DNA of 64,000 nucleotides from Brachybacterium halotolerans (lineage in GTDB: Bacteria > Actinomycetota > Actinomycetes > Actinomycetales > Dermabacteraceae), in contig NZ_JAEDAJ010000001.1 of assembly GCF_016623465.1 (NCBI RefSeq), positions 903,154 through 967,153 of the forward strand, given 5' to 3'. Within the stretch, counting starts at the first letter, position 1, and each line of letters begins with the position of its first letter. Below, piece by piece: positions 36,939-46,759 of the stretch. A program made the translations under genes and the position numbers. The notes beneath the pieces are model-generated. The model was not told the origin of the DNA, made no database searches, and worked only from the letters and a program-made list of their open reading frames with translations.

Positions 36939-37016
36939 CGACATGGGAGCTGCTCGGCCCGACACATTCCGACACACGCCGACGCGCACCGGCCGGCGGC
37001 CTCCACAATCGTTCCC

Positions 37017-38531
37017 ATGCCCCCGACGATGGACCCCTCCTCCAACGCGCTCGAAAACAGCTCCGCGCACCCCGCTCTCGGCTCTGGCACCGCTACCGGC
37101 CCCGACGCGAACGTGCCCCTGCGAGTCTCCTCCGCGGCCGACGTCAGCCGGATCCTCTCCGCGCTCGGCTCTCGCTCCCCGAAGTCGACCGCGGTGATCC
37201 TGCTGGCCCTCGGCGGGATCTTCATGGACGCCTACGACTTCTCCTCGATCGCCTTCGGACTACCCGCCATCAAGGAGCAGTTCGGCCTCGACGGGTTCAT
37301 GACGGGTCTGGTCAACGCCTCGATCATGGTCGGCGCGGTGGTCGGGGCCCTGGCCGGCGGGTACCTCGTGGACCGCTTCGGTCGGTACCGGCTGTTCATG
37401 GCGGACATGGTCTTCTTCGTCGTCGCGGCGCTCGGCAGCGCGCTGGCACCGGAGGTCTGGTCCCTCATCGGATTCCGGTTCGTCATGGGCATCGGAGTCG
37501 GCCTCGACATCCCTGTCGCCATGGCCTTCCTCGCGGAGTTCTCGCGGCTGCGCGGCAAGGGCAACCGCTCTCAGCGCGTCAACGCGTGGTCGCCCGCCTG
37601 GTACTTCGCGACCGGCACCGGGTACCTCATCGTGCTCCTGTGCTTCTGGCTGCTGCCCGCCACCCAGCAGGACCACCTCTGGCGGATCGTCGTCGGCTTC
37701 GGCGCCGTGCCCGCCGTGATCGTGCTGCTGGTGCGCCGACGCTTCATGGCCGAGTCCCCGCAGTGGCTCGCCGACCAGGGCGACCTGCGCGGCGCGGTCG
37801 ACGTGCTCTCCAGCCACTACGGGATCACCGCCGAGCTCGACGCCGAAGCCGCGAGCGGCACCGAACGCGCGAGCGCCCGCACCCGGCTGTCGAACGTCCT
37901 CGAGCTGTTCTCCTCACGCTTCCGCCAGCGCACGGTCGCCGCCCTGTGCGTCTCCGTGTTCTCGACCTTCGGGTACAACGCCGTCGCCTACGGCACCCCG
38001 CTGATCATCGCGACGCTCTTCCATCAGGGCCCACTGGTCACGATCGTGTCCTCGCTCGTGATCAACATGGGCTTCGGTCTGGCCGGCGGGCTCATCGGCA
38101 TGGGCGTGGTCAGCCGCTTCGGCTCGCGCCGGGTAACTCTGGTGGGCTTCACGATCCAGGCGGCGGCCCTGTTCACCCTCGCCGCGATCGGCGTGCCCAG
38201 CAGCGCGCTCGTGCTCGTGGCCGTCGCGATGCTCGCCGCGTTCATCTTCGCGCAGGCCGGTGGTCCCGGCGCGAACCTCATGAACTTCGCGACCCTCTCC
38301 TACCCCACGCGCCTGCGCGGGATCGGCGTCGGCTTCAACCAGGGCACCCTCCGGGCCTTCTCGGTGCTCTCCCTGCTGGGCTTCCCGATCCTCACCGCGC
38401 AGCTGGGCACGGGCGTGTTCTGGATCGTCGCCTGTGCTCCGCTGCTCGGCGCGATCTCGCTGGTGCTCAATCGCTGGGATCCGACGGGCAAGGACGTGGA
38501 CGCCGAGGACCTCGAGCACGTCGCGGCCTGA
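37017..38531 (+). CDS. MFS transporter (sugar/aromatic acid porter-like)
   Basis: A 504-residue transporter with 12 predicted helices after a disordered tail of about 55 residues. FGLPAIKEQFGLDG, GGYLVDRFGRYRLFM (the loop 2-3 motif), GFRFVMGIGVGLDIPVAMAFLAEF and RRRFMAESPQWLADQG are typical of the sugar porter and AAHS branches. The conserved Asp in helix 1 (ALGGIFMDAYDFSS) favours proton-coupled uptake. Substrate unknown. The start could be ATG 37017 or 37029; both precede the disordered tail. It stands alone, 78 bases after the permease remnant. Confidence 0.88.
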   Translation: MPPTMDPSSNALENSSAHPALGSGTATGPDANVPLRVSSAADVSRILSALGSRSPKSTAVILLALGGIFMDAYDFSSIAFGLPAIKEQFGLDGFMTGLVNASIMVGAVVGALAGGYLVDRFGRYRLFMADMVFFVVAALGSALAPEVWSLIGFRFVMGIGVGLDIPVAMAFLAEFSRLRGKGNRSQRVNAWSPAWYFATGTGYLIVLLCFWLLPATQQDHLWRIVVGFGAVPAVIVLLVRRRFMAESPQWLADQGDLRGAVDVLSSHYGITAELDAEAASGTERASARTRLSNVLELFSSRFRQRTVAALCVSVFSTFGYNAVAYGTPLIIATLFHQGPLVTIVSSLVINMGFGLAGGLIGMGVVSRFGSRRVTLVGFTIQAAALFTLAAIGVPSSALVLVAVAMLAAFIFAQAGGPGANLMNFATLSYPTRLRGIGVGFNQGTLRAFSVLSLLGFPILTAQLGTGVFWIVACAPLLGAISLVLNRWDPTGKDVDAEDLEHVAA

Positions 38532-38577
38532 CCCCTGTGATCCCCGGAGCTCGGGACCACACTCATCCGGCTCCCGC

Positions 38578-38637
38578 GAGCGGAGATCCGCCGGCACGAG
38601 CGATGATCCGTCGCCACGAGCGACGGTCCACCGGCAC
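38578..38637. repeat. 20-bp tandem repeat x3
   Basis: Three consecutive 20-base units, GAGCGGAGATCCGCCGGCAC and two variants, plus a short fourth start. Located between the MFS stop and the esterase start. Confidence 0.8.
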
Positions 38638-38689
38638 GAGCAGCCAACCGCCGATTGACAGGCCCCACGCCCGGACGAAGGATCGGGCC

Positions 38690-39568
38690 ATGCCCGTGTC
38701 GCTCCAGGAGGCCTACGAGGCCGCTCTCGCCGCCAAGCCCGCCCACGTCCAGGCGATGAGGGACGCCCAGCATCCCGTTCTGGCGAAGGATCCGGTGCCG
38801 ATGCCGCCCGGGGTGCCCGAGCGCTTCGAGGTCGAGGAGCGGGAGATCGCGGGCTTCCCGGTCCAGGTCCTGCATCCGCGCGAGCGCGGATCGGGGATCC
38901 AGGTCGTCTACTTCCATGGAGGCGCGTTCACCCTGCCGTTCCAGGGGTCGCACGGGCGGATCGTGCTGGGGCTGGCCGACCGCACCGGCGCCGACCTGTG
39001 GATCCCGCACTACCTGCCGGGGCCCGACGGCACCATCGAGGACGCCCTGCCGTTCATCGACGCCCTGGCACGGGAGGTCCCGAACGCGGCCGGGGGCCAC
39101 CGGTACGTGGTCGCCGGCGAGTCCGCCGGAGGGAACATGGCCCTGGTGCAGACCCTGCGCGCCGCGCAGAACGGTACCCGGATGCCGGATCACCTGGTGA
39201 TCCACGCCCCTTGGGTGGACCTGCGCACCGCCGATCCCGAGTCCGTGCGGATGGAGCCGGCCGACGTGCTGATGACCGTCGACAACCTCCACCTGTCCGC
39301 CCGGAACTGGGCGGGCGGCCGGGACCTCACCGACCCGATGGTCAGCCCGATCTTCGGGGACCTCGGCGCCCTGCCGCCGGTCTCGGTCCTGCAGGGCACG
39401 AATGATCTGCTGCTCCCGGACGTGCTGCGATTCGTCGAGGAGGCCCGCGCGCAGGGCGGCGAGGTGGAGCTCGACCTGGTCGACGGCGCCTTCCACGTCT
39501 ACCTCGCAGCGGACGCACCCGAAGCGCACGCCGCCCTGGATCTCGCGGCGCAGCGAATCCTGGGCTGA
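38690..39568 (+). CDS. Alpha/beta hydrolase (HSL-type esterase)
   Basis: A 292-residue esterase of the hormone-sensitive-lipase family. VVYFHGGAF is the HGG oxyanion motif, VVAGESAGGNMALVQ the nucleophile elbow (Ser near 143), VLQGTNDLLLP the acid region and VDGAFHVYLA the His. Residues 1-65 make the cap helices. Such enzymes hydrolyse short-chain esters, including acetylated sugars or drugs. GACGAAGGATC precedes the ATG. It is flanked on both sides by short tandem repeats. Confidence 0.9.
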   Translation: MPVSLQEAYEAALAAKPAHVQAMRDAQHPVLAKDPVPMPPGVPERFEVEEREIAGFPVQVLHPRERGSGIQVVYFHGGAFTLPFQGSHGRIVLGLADRTGADLWIPHYLPGPDGTIEDALPFIDALAREVPNAAGGHRYVVAGESAGGNMALVQTLRAAQNGTRMPDHLVIHAPWVDLRTADPESVRMEPADVLMTVDNLHLSARNWAGGRDLTDPMVSPIFGDLGALPPVSVLQGTNDLLLPDVLRFVEEARAQGGEVELDLVDGAFHVYLAADAPEAHAALDLAAQRILG

Positions 39569-39604
39569 GCCGCCGCAGCCGCCCGGCCGCGGACCCGGAC
39601 CCGC

Positions 39605-39634
39605 ACTCGGACTCGGACTCGGACTCGGACTCGG
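39605..39634. repeat. Hexanucleotide repeat (ACTCGG)5
   Basis: Five perfect copies of ACTCGG in the 280-base gap between the esterase and the isomerase/epimerase gene. A CATACT box lies downstream near 39706, so the repeat is upstream of a possible promoter. Confidence 0.85.
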
Positions 39635-39848
39635 ACCACGACGCAGCACGGGAGCTCCGGCCTCCCGCATGCTGAACCCCCTGTGGGCCCCGTCGGCCGT
39701 CCCGCCATACTGGAACCATTCACACCGGCCGCCGACCGGCCCCGTGCGTCGAGGCAGACGCCGTGTCCTCGGTCCGCGCGCCGTCGGCAGCCGGCCTCCG
39801 CGTCGGCACCGCTCCCCGGCCCACCCCACTGCCCTCGAGGACCCTCCG

Positions 39849-40745
39849 GTGACTTCCGACCTCCACCTCGGCTTCAGCTCGTACTCCTTCCACCCCCGGC
39901 TCTCCTCCGGCGACATGACGCTGACCGAGGTGATCGACTGGGTCGCCGCGAGCGGCGCGGAGCACCTCGAGCTGGCGATCCTCTCCGACGAGCCCGACTC
40001 CCCCGTCCCCTCGATCGGCTGGGAGGAGGCCGCGATCGACGCGGTCCGCGAGCACGCGGCCTCCGCGGGCGTCGTCCTCTCCAGTCTCGCCGTCGGCGCG
40101 GATCTCACCTCCGAGGATCCTCACGAGTCCGCCGAGGCGATCACCCGGGTGAAGGCCTACGTCGACCTCGCGCACCGCCTCGGCATCACGCGCATGCGCC
40201 ACGATGTGGTGCGCCACGCCGGGCTCGACGGGGACGACACCCCTCTGTTCGAGCAGGTCCTGCCCCGCATCGTGGTGAGCGCGAAGGAGATCGCCCGGCA
40301 CGCGGCGACCCTCGGAATCACCACGAGCCTGGAGAACCACGGGTTCTTCGTGCAGTCCGCCGATCGCGTGCGCCGCATCGTGCACGCGGTGGACGAGCCG
40401 AACTTCCTGACCACCCTCGACGTCGGCAACTTCGTGTGCGTGGACGATTCACCCGAGGCGTCGGTCGCCCAGAACCTGCCCTTTGCGATGGTCGTGCACC
40501 TCAAGGACTTCTACATCCGTCCGGCCGACGCGGATCCCGGCGAGGGCTGGTTCCGCAGCCGCGGCGGCAAGCATCTGCGCGGGGCGATCGTGGGCTGCGG
40601 CGACCTCGACCTCACCGCGATCTGCCGCAGCATCCGCGCATCCGACTTCACGGGCTTCGTCGCGATCGAGTTCGAGGGCTGGGAGGACAGCCTCCTGGGC
40701 TGCACGCGCGGCCTCGCGAACGCGCGCCGACTGCTCAACATCTGA
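39849..40745 (+). CDS. Sugar phosphate isomerase/epimerase (AP endonuclease 2 fold)
   Basis: A 298-residue TIM-barrel protein of the xylose-isomerase-like family. LGFSSYSFHPRL opens the barrel; SLENHGFFVQSADRVRRI contributes the metal-binding Glu, TLDVGNFVC the Asp, VVHLKDFYI the His/Asp and VAIEFEG the terminal Glu, the usual divalent metal site of epimerases and inosose isomerases. The GTG at 39849 is used as start, with GAGGA eight bases upstream. It is followed 64 bases later by a MocA-type dehydrogenase, a pairing common in inositol or keto-sugar catabolism; the substrate remains unknown. Confidence 0.88.
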   Translation: MTSDLHLGFSSYSFHPRLSSGDMTLTEVIDWVAASGAEHLELAILSDEPDSPVPSIGWEEAAIDAVREHAASAGVVLSSLAVGADLTSEDPHESAEAITRVKAYVDLAHRLGITRMRHDVVRHAGLDGDDTPLFEQVLPRIVVSAKEIARHAATLGITTSLENHGFFVQSADRVRRIVHAVDEPNFLTTLDVGNFVCVDDSPEASVAQNLPFAMVVHLKDFYIRPADADPGEGWFRSRGGKHLRGAIVGCGDLDLTAICRSIRASDFTGFVAIEFEGWEDSLLGCTRGLANARRLLNI

Positions 40746-40809
40746 CTCCCCCTTCCTCTCCCTCCTCCACCTCGTCCATCTCCGCCCTTCCCACACAGGA
40801 GCACCCGAC

Positions 40810-41871
40810 ATGAGCACCCTGCGCATCGGCATCATCGGCGCCGGCACCATCGCCCGCGCCCACCTCGACGCCTACGCCGTTCACCCCGAGGCGGAGCTCG
40901 TCGCCGTCAGCGACGTGAACCCCGAGCGCGCCCGGACGGTCGCCGAGGAGTACGGCGCCCGCCGCGCCTACGGCGACCCGAACGAGCTGCTGGCCGACCC
41001 CGAGGTCGACGCCGTGAGCATCTGCACCTGGAACAACACCCATGCCGAGTGGGCCATCGCCGCCGTCCGCGCCGGCAAGCACGTGCTGGTCGAGAAGCCC
41101 CTGGCCCGCAACCTCGAGGAGGCGGAGCGGATCCAGGAGGCCGTCGCGGGCTCGGACCGTGTGCTGCAGGTCGGGTTCGTGCGCCGCCACGCCCCGAACT
41201 GCCAGGTCCTGAAGTCCTTCATCGACGCGGGCGATCTGGGAGAGATCTACTACGCGAAGGCCTCCTGCATCCGGCGGGCGGGCAACCCGGGCGGCTGGTT
41301 CGCGGACAAGGACATCGCCGGCGGCGGCCCGCTGCTGGACATCGGCATCCACGTGCTGGACCTGTGCTGGTACCTGATGGGCAGCCCGACGGCCGTCACG
41401 GTCAGCGGCAGCACCTACGACCTGCTCGGCAACCGCTCCAACATCACCACCCTGCCGCGCTACCAGGTCTCGGACCACGACCCCGCGGCCAACAGCGTCG
41501 AGGACATGGCCACGGCCCTCGTGCGCTTCGACAACGGTGCGACCCTGCAGATCGACTGCTCGTACTCCCTGCACGCGGCGCAGGACTCGATCAGCGTCTC
41601 CGTCTTCGGGGACAAGGGCGGAGCCGACCTCGAGCCCCGTCTGAGCATCGCCACCGAGATGCACGACTCGATCGTGAACGTGACCCCGCAGATCGGCTCC
41701 GGCACCTTCGAGATGGAGGCCGGTTTCCAGGCGGAGATCGCGCACTTCGTCGACTCCTGCCTGGGTCGCATCGAGAACCTGGCGCCCGTCGGCCACGGCG
41801 TCGAGATCGTGAAGATCCTCGAGGCGATCTACGCATCCGCGGCGCAGGGGCGCGAGGTCGCGCTGAGCTGA
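40810..41871 (+). CDS. Gfo/Idh/MocA family dehydrogenase
   Basis: A 353-residue NAD(P)-dependent sugar or inositol dehydrogenase. RIGIIGAGTIARAHLDAY is the Rossmann Gly loop, DAVSICTWNNTHAEW and HVLVEKPLARNLEEAERI the EKP motif (Lys near residue 97), and GGPLLDIGIHVLDLCWYLMG the catalytic Asp-x-x-x-His helix. AGGAG lies eight bases before the ATG. Probably cotranscribed with the upstream isomerase/epimerase to interconvert a keto-sugar. It is only about 32 percent alike in feel to the one at 970-2016 by eye, so the two are not recent duplicates. Confidence 0.92.
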   Translation: MSTLRIGIIGAGTIARAHLDAYAVHPEAELVAVSDVNPERARTVAEEYGARRAYGDPNELLADPEVDAVSICTWNNTHAEWAIAAVRAGKHVLVEKPLARNLEEAERIQEAVAGSDRVLQVGFVRRHAPNCQVLKSFIDAGDLGEIYYAKASCIRRAGNPGGWFADKDIAGGGPLLDIGIHVLDLCWYLMGSPTAVTVSGSTYDLLGNRSNITTLPRYQVSDHDPAANSVEDMATALVRFDNGATLQIDCSYSLHAAQDSISVSVFGDKGGADLEPRLSIATEMHDSIVNVTPQIGSGTFEMEAGFQAEIAHFVDSCLGRIENLAPVGHGVEIVKILEAIYASAAQGREVALS

Positions 41872-42064
41872 TCCGGGTCGCCCGACGGAGACCGACCGCT
41901 TTGCGTTCTCCGGCGAGCATCGGAAATGCCGGGAGGCACCGGGACGGAAAGCCCGATAGCGGCATTCCGGGCAGCTCTGTTCATCGCTCGGCAACGGTCG
42001 TATCGTGAACAGCGCCGCTGATGACGAAGCTGTCGATCGCTCGGATCCCGCATGGGAGGTCGCG

Positions 42065-43057
42065 ATGTTCGAGACCGATGTCCTGGAGATTCCCCAGAGC
42101 GCTCGCACGGGCTCTCTCCCCGCCGAATCCTCCGTGCGCACGCTGCTGCGCGACGTGCATGAGCGCTACCGCGACCTGCAGGAAGGCTCGGTCGCGGACT
42201 ACATCCCGGTGCTGGCGGAGGCCGATCCGGACCTGTTCGCCGTATCCCTCGCCGAGGCCGCGGGCCCGATGCACACGGCCGGTGACACCTCCGCCCTCTT
42301 CACGATCCAGTCGATCTCGAAAGCATTCGTGCTCGCTCTGGTCACCGACGCGATCGGCCACGAGAGCGTGCACGAGATCGTGGGCGTCAACAACACCGGG
42401 CTGCCGTTCAATTCCGTCATCGCCCTCGAGCTGAACAACGGGAGCCCGATGAACCCGATGGTGAATGCGGGCGCCATCGCCACCACCGCCCTCATGCCGG
42501 GGCGGGACGGCGCCGCGAAGTTCGAGGCGATCCAGGAGGGGCTCAGCGCCTTCGCGGGCCGTCCGCTGCGGATCGACGAGACGGTGCTGGAATCCGAGTC
42601 CGCGAGCAACCACCGCAACCGGGGAATCGCCGATCTGCTGACCAGCTACGACCGGCTCCGCATACCTGCGCAGGAGGCCCTCGACGCCTACACGAGGCAG
42701 TGCTCCCTCCTGGTCTCGTCCGATGATCTCGCCGTCATGGGCGCCACGCTCGCGGCGGGCGGCGTGAACCCCCGGACGGGCCGACGGGTCGTCTCGGCGG
42801 AGGTCTGCCGCGACACCCTGGCCGTCCTCGCGTCGTGCGGCATGTACGAGCGATCGGGCGAGTGGATGTTCGAGATCGGCCTGCCCGCCAAGTCGGGGGT
42901 CTCGGGCGGCATCGTCGCCGTCGCGCCGGGCAAGGGCGCCGTGGGCGTCTTCTCCCCGCCGCTCGACCGGGCCGGCAACAGCGTGCGCGGCCTGCGGACC
43001 TGCGCGTACCTCTCGCGGGCCCTCGGACTGAACCTCTTCGCCTCCCCCAGTCCCTGA
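42065..43057 (+). CDS. glsA: Glutaminase
   Basis: A 330-residue serine-dependent glutaminase that hydrolyses glutamine to glutamate and ammonia. FTIQSISKAFVLAL has the catalytic Ser-x-x-Lys near residues 84-87; VNNTGLPFNSV, NPMVNAGAI, SESASNHRNRGIADLL (the Tyr/Asn region), and GIPAKSGVSGGIVAV-type GLPAKSGVSGG complete the fold. The ATG at 42065 is chosen because GGGAGG is five bases upstream and a TATCGT box (42001-42006) would place the transcript start between; a GTG at 42005 in the same frame overlaps that box and is unlikely. Followed 98 bases later by an MFS gene. Confidence 0.95.
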   Translation: MFETDVLEIPQSARTGSLPAESSVRTLLRDVHERYRDLQEGSVADYIPVLAEADPDLFAVSLAEAAGPMHTAGDTSALFTIQSISKAFVLALVTDAIGHESVHEIVGVNNTGLPFNSVIALELNNGSPMNPMVNAGAIATTALMPGRDGAAKFEAIQEGLSAFAGRPLRIDETVLESESASNHRNRGIADLLTSYDRLRIPAQEALDAYTRQCSLLVSSDDLAVMGATLAAGGVNPRTGRRVVSAEVCRDTLAVLASCGMYERSGEWMFEIGLPAKSGVSGGIVAVAPGKGAVGVFSPPLDRAGNSVRGLRTCAYLSRALGLNLFASPSP

Positions 43058-43155
43058 ACCGTCGTCGCAGTCCCTGCTCCTCCCCATCCCCGATCACCCA
43101 TCCCTGATCCCCCTTCCCCGATCCCCACAGGACCACGACCACCAGGAGGGTCCTC

Positions 43156-44796
43156 ATGTCCTCTGCCTCCTCCCCGTCCCCGTCCCCGACGCAGAACCCC
43201 GAGCAGCGCCGCTCGTGGGTACCGATGATCGGGCTGTTCCTCGCCCAGGTCCTCATGTCCTTCAACGTCGCGGCCCTGCCGATCTCCCTCGGCGGCATGG
43301 TCGAGGACTTCCACGTCCCGCCCACGACGGCGAGCTCGACGATCGTGGTCTACGGCCTCGCCGTCGCTGCGCTCGTGATGACCGGCGCCAAGCTCGGCCA
43401 GCGGATCGGCTGGACGCAGATCTTCCGCGGCGTCCTGGTGGTGTTCGCCATCTCGTCGCTGCTGATGATCTTCTCGCGCACCATCACGTGGGCGATCGTC
43501 GGCCAGCTCCTCGCCGGCGCCGCCGCCGCGATCATCGTGCCGGCGCTCGTCGCGCTGATCGCCGAGAACTATCGCGGAGCGCAGCAGGCCACCGCCGTCG
43601 GCTCCCTGGGGTCGGCCCGGGCCTTCTCGGGCATGAGCGCCTTCCTCATCGGCGGCACCCTGGGCACCCTCGTCGGCTGGCGCCCGATCTTCCTCATCAC
43701 CCTCGCCCTCGCCATCGCCGTCTTCGCTCTCAGCTTCACCCTGCGCTCGGACCGCGGGGACCCGTCGGTGAAGATCGACCTCGTCGCCTCGGTGCTGATC
43801 GGTGCCGCGATCGTGATGCTCACCCTCGGCTTCAACAACCTCAACGGCTGGGGAATCCTGCGCGCCGAGGACACCGCCCCGTTCTCGGTGCTCGGCATGT
43901 CGCCCGCACCCGTGCTCGTGGTGCTCGGGCTCATCTGCGGCCAGGCGTTCCTCCTGTGGACCCGCCGCCGCATGGCGTCGGACCGGGTGCCGCTCGTGGA
44001 CCTGCGGGTGCTCGGCTCGCGCGCCGAGCGCTCCGCCGTGTACGCGATGTTCATCATCGTGGCGATGGAGGCGGCCGTGAACTTCACCGTCCCCACCTAC
44101 ATCCAGGTGGTCCAGGGCCGCGCGCCGTTCGCCACGTCGCTGGCGATGATGCCGTTCAACCTCACCGTGTTCGTCACGGCGACCCTCATCGTCCGCTTCT
44201 ACTCGCGCTTCAGCCCCCGCGCGATCGCCCTGTTCTCGTTCGCCCTGACCACGATCGCCCTGGTGTGGCTCGCAGCGGTGGTCACGAACAACTGGGAGAC
44301 TCTGCCGACGATCCTCGGGCTCATCGTCTTCGGGATCGGCCAGGGATCACTGGTCACGCTGGTCTTCAACGTGCTGGTCACGAGCGCCCCGAAGCGGCTC
44401 GCCGGGGACGTCGGATCGCTGCGCGGGACCACGCAGAACCTGGCGTCGGCGGTCGGGACGGCCGTCATGGGTGCGCTGCTGGTGACACTGCTCGGCGTGA
44501 ACGTGGGCCGTGCCGTCGTCGATCACACGGAGCTCCCGCCCGAGCTCGTCTCGCAGGTCGACCTCGACAGCGCGAACTTCGTGAGCAACGCCGAGCTCGA
44601 GCAGCTGCTCGAGGGGACGACCGCCACGCCCCAGCAGGTCGACGCCGCGGTCGCGGTGAACGAGGCCGAGCGCCTGCGCACCCTGAAACTGGGCTTCCTG
44701 GTGCTCGCGGGCATCAGCGCGGCCGCCGCGCTGCCGGCGTCCAGGCTCCCCCGCTACCGGCCCGAGGAGATCCCGGACCCGGCGCCGCAGGACTGA
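43156..44796 (+). CDS. MFS transporter, DHA2-like
   Basis: A 546-residue membrane protein with about 14 helices. MIGLFLAQVLMSFNVAALPISLGGMV is helix 1, GAKLGQRIGWTQIFRGVLV the loop 2-3 motif, and LGSARAFSGMSAFLIGGTLGTLVGWRPIFLI motif C of antiporters. A soluble loop of about 60 residues near the C-terminus (DHTELPPELVSQVDLDSANFVSN) matches drug:proton antiporter-2 family members. It probably exports a toxic compound or metabolite; the position after glutaminase hints at amino-acid-related export, but that is guesswork. AGGAGGG seven bases before the ATG. Confidence 0.9.
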   Translation: MSSASSPSPSPTQNPEQRRSWVPMIGLFLAQVLMSFNVAALPISLGGMVEDFHVPPTTASSTIVVYGLAVAALVMTGAKLGQRIGWTQIFRGVLVVFAISSLLMIFSRTITWAIVGQLLAGAAAAIIVPALVALIAENYRGAQQATAVGSLGSARAFSGMSAFLIGGTLGTLVGWRPIFLITLALAIAVFALSFTLRSDRGDPSVKIDLVASVLIGAAIVMLTLGFNNLNGWGILRAEDTAPFSVLGMSPAPVLVVLGLICGQAFLLWTRRRMASDRVPLVDLRVLGSRAERSAVYAMFIIVAMEAAVNFTVPTYIQVVQGRAPFATSLAMMPFNLTVFVTATLIVRFYSRFSPRAIALFSFALTTIALVWLAAVVTNNWETLPTILGLIVFGIGQGSLVTLVFNVLVTSAPKRLAGDVGSLRGTTQNLASAVGTAVMGALLVTLLGVNVGRAVVDHTELPPELVSQVDLDSANFVSNAELEQLLEGTTATPQQVDAAVAVNEAERLRTLKLGFLVLAGISAAAALPASRLPRYRPEEIPDPAPQD

Positions 44797-45160
44797 TCCG
44801 TCGGCCACCGGCAGCCGCGGACGGTCGCTCGCGGATGCCGGGCCGCCGCGGCTGGTCGTCCGCGGCGACCGCTCGTCAGTCAAGACCGGTCAACTCATCG
44901 GCTGTCCCCGCCAGCGTCCGTCGGCCTCGGGCGCCCATCCGCCGGGGATCCGGGACAGCCTCCCGGTCAGGACGAGGTCGGCGGGGAGCCCGTCCAGCAG
45001 CGGCGGCCCCGCACCCACGCGCCCGGACCACACTGATCTGCCGATGGTCTCCTGGTGACAACCGGCGATCAGATGTGCCCGCAGGGGGATCGTCGGGCCT
45101 CCTCGCTCTCGCTCCGGTTCGCGTGCACCAGGACCTTCCGGTGCGTAGCCGCATCCGGAC
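44797..45160. other. 364-bp convergent intergenic region with candidate terminator
   Basis: CCGCGGACG (44815-44823) and CGTCCGCGG (44857-44865) form a nine-base stem after the MFS stop, a candidate terminator. On the minus strand a frame ending near 44890 (LLDGLPADLVLTGRLSRIPG) might be a gene tail, but it has no start, no ribosome site and no recognisable family, so I do not call it. Confidence 0.45.
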
Positions 45161-46507
45161 TCAAGCGCGCACGAAGAGCGAGAGCACGAGCACGCCCACA
45201 AGCCCGATCAACGACTGGAGCGAGAGCTGCAGCGTCCACGTCTTGAAGGTCTGCTTCACGCTGAGCTGGAAGTACTCCTTGAACAGCCAGAACCCGGAGT
45301 CGTTGACGTGCGAGAGCATCACCGATCCTGACGCGGCCGCCAGAGCGAGCAGCTCCGGAGAGGTCGAGCCTCCCGCTGCCAGCGGAGCGACGATCCCCGC
45401 CGCGGTGACGGTCCCGACTGTCGCTGATCCGAGCGCGATCCGCAGGAGCGCTGCGAGTGCCCACGCGAGGATCAGGGGCGAGATGCTCCACCGCTGCGCG
45501 GTGTCGACGATGACATCAGCGACGCCCGTGGCAGTCAGCATCTCCCCGAGCGCCCCTCCGGCGCCGATGATGAGGATGACGGGCCCGACCGTCTTCAATG
45601 CGCCGCCGGCGACCGACTGCAGTTCTCCGAGCTTGAGCTTCGCAGCCGGAACGAGGGTCACGAGAGCGACGACGACCGAGATGATCAGCACGAGGTCCGC
45701 ATTGGCGAGCAGGCGCATGACCACTCCGAGTGCCGTGCCCTCGGCGGTCCTTCCCTCACCGACGCTCCCGATGACCAGGAGCACCGGAGCCAGCAGCACG
45801 ACGAACAGCGAGAGCGCGAAGGAGGGCCTCGTCTCCGAGAGCTCGGAGGCGCCACCGGCCGGGCCACCGCTCAGATCGATCTGCTCGCCGAAGGACGACT
45901 GCAGCAGACGTGGAAGGAGCACGCCGCAGACCAGGAGCGTCGGGATCGCGATGATGATCCCGTAGAGGACCGTGAGCCCGAAACTCGCGTCGAACGCCCC
46001 GACCGCCGCGGTCGGGGCGGGATGCGGCGGGAGGAGCCCGTGCGCCGCATAGAGGCCCGCCGTCAGCGGGAGCCCGACGTACAGCAGATGAGAACCCGTG
46101 CGTCGCGCCACGGCGTAGACGAGCGGGACCAGCATGACGAACGAGACGTCGAACAGGTTGGGCAGGCCGATGATCAGGGCTGCGACGCTCAGAGCGACGG
46201 GGATCAGCGCCCTCGACCGGTTGCCCACGAACTCGTCGGCGATGCGGGAGGCCCCGCCCGTCGCGGTGAGGATCGCTCCGAGCATGACCCCGAAACCGAT
46301 CACCGGGGCCGTATGCCCGAGTGTGTCGCCGAATCCCGACTCGAACCCGTCGACGGTGCCCCCCACGCCGAGGCCGCTCGCGAGGCCGAGGAGCAGGGCG
46401 CCGATCGACAGCGCGAGGAACGGATTGAACTTGAACCGCGCGATGGCGACGATGATCAGGACCACGTCGATCGCTGCGAAGATCAGATGCAGCTCGCTGG
46501 CTGACAT
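45161..46507 (-). CDS. GntP family acid-sugar permease
   Basis: A 448-residue permease with 12-14 helices. FKFNPFLALSIGALLLGLASG, GFGDTLGHTAPVIGFGVMLGAIL, LFDVSFVMLVPLVYAVA, GLLPPHPAPTAAV and SHVNDSGFWLFKEYF are hallmark GntP motifs. Members import gluconate and related aldonates, including four-carbon acids when found with DUF1537 kinases as here. It is the last gene of a leftward group (kinase, aldolase, DeoR regulator, permease) but has its own upstream region of 252 bases with a motif shared with the divergent promoter at the other end of the cluster. Confidence 0.93.
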   Translation of the reverse strand: MSASELHLIFAAIDVVLIIVAIARFKFNPFLALSIGALLLGLASGLGVGGTVDGFESGFGDTLGHTAPVIGFGVMLGAILTATGGASRIADEFVGNRSRALIPVALSVAALIIGLPNLFDVSFVMLVPLVYAVARRTGSHLLYVGLPLTAGLYAAHGLLPPHPAPTAAVGAFDASFGLTVLYGIIIAIPTLLVCGVLLPRLLQSSFGEQIDLSGGPAGGASELSETRPSFALSLFVVLLAPVLLVIGSVGEGRTAEGTALGVVMRLLANADLVLIISVVVALVTLVPAAKLKLGELQSVAGGALKTVGPVILIIGAGGALGEMLTATGVADVIVDTAQRWSISPLILAWALAALLRIALGSATVGTVTAAGIVAPLAAGGSTSPELLALAAASGSVMLSHVNDSGFWLFKEYFQLSVKQTFKTWTLQLSLQSLIGLVGVLVLSLFVRA

Positions 46508-46675
46508 GGGGCATGTACCTCTCTGTGAGACCGCATTCCGACATCCGCGCCGGACGGGTTCCGACGAAGCGGGCGGTCTCCCACTTCCTCGTGGCCCCGA
46601 AGATGATGAAGAACGTCTTCGAGGACGCGCGCCCGGCGGAGCCGTCAGCGCGACAGCGTCAAACTATCACAGGGA

Positions 46676-46687
46676 GTCACAAATATT
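46676..46687 (-). promoter_or_regulatory. Candidate DeoR-type operator upstream of gntP-like gene
   Basis: Minus-strand AATATTTGTGAC, followed by TCCCTGTGATAG. The 12-mer AATATTYGTGAC occurs again upstream of the kinase and oxidoreductase (49594-49605). It lies 169 bases from the permease start in an AT-rich stretch. Confidence 0.55.
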
Positions 46688-46759
46688 CCCGTTCAGCCTC
46701 AGATCGAAGCATGGGCAGTGGAACAGCGCGTGTCCCGATGCCGGCCATCGGCCTCGACG

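Noticed and set aside
44876..45201. Small minus-strand gene after the GntP gene
   Set aside because: Overlaps the GntP 3' end in another frame, has no start signal and no recognisable domain.
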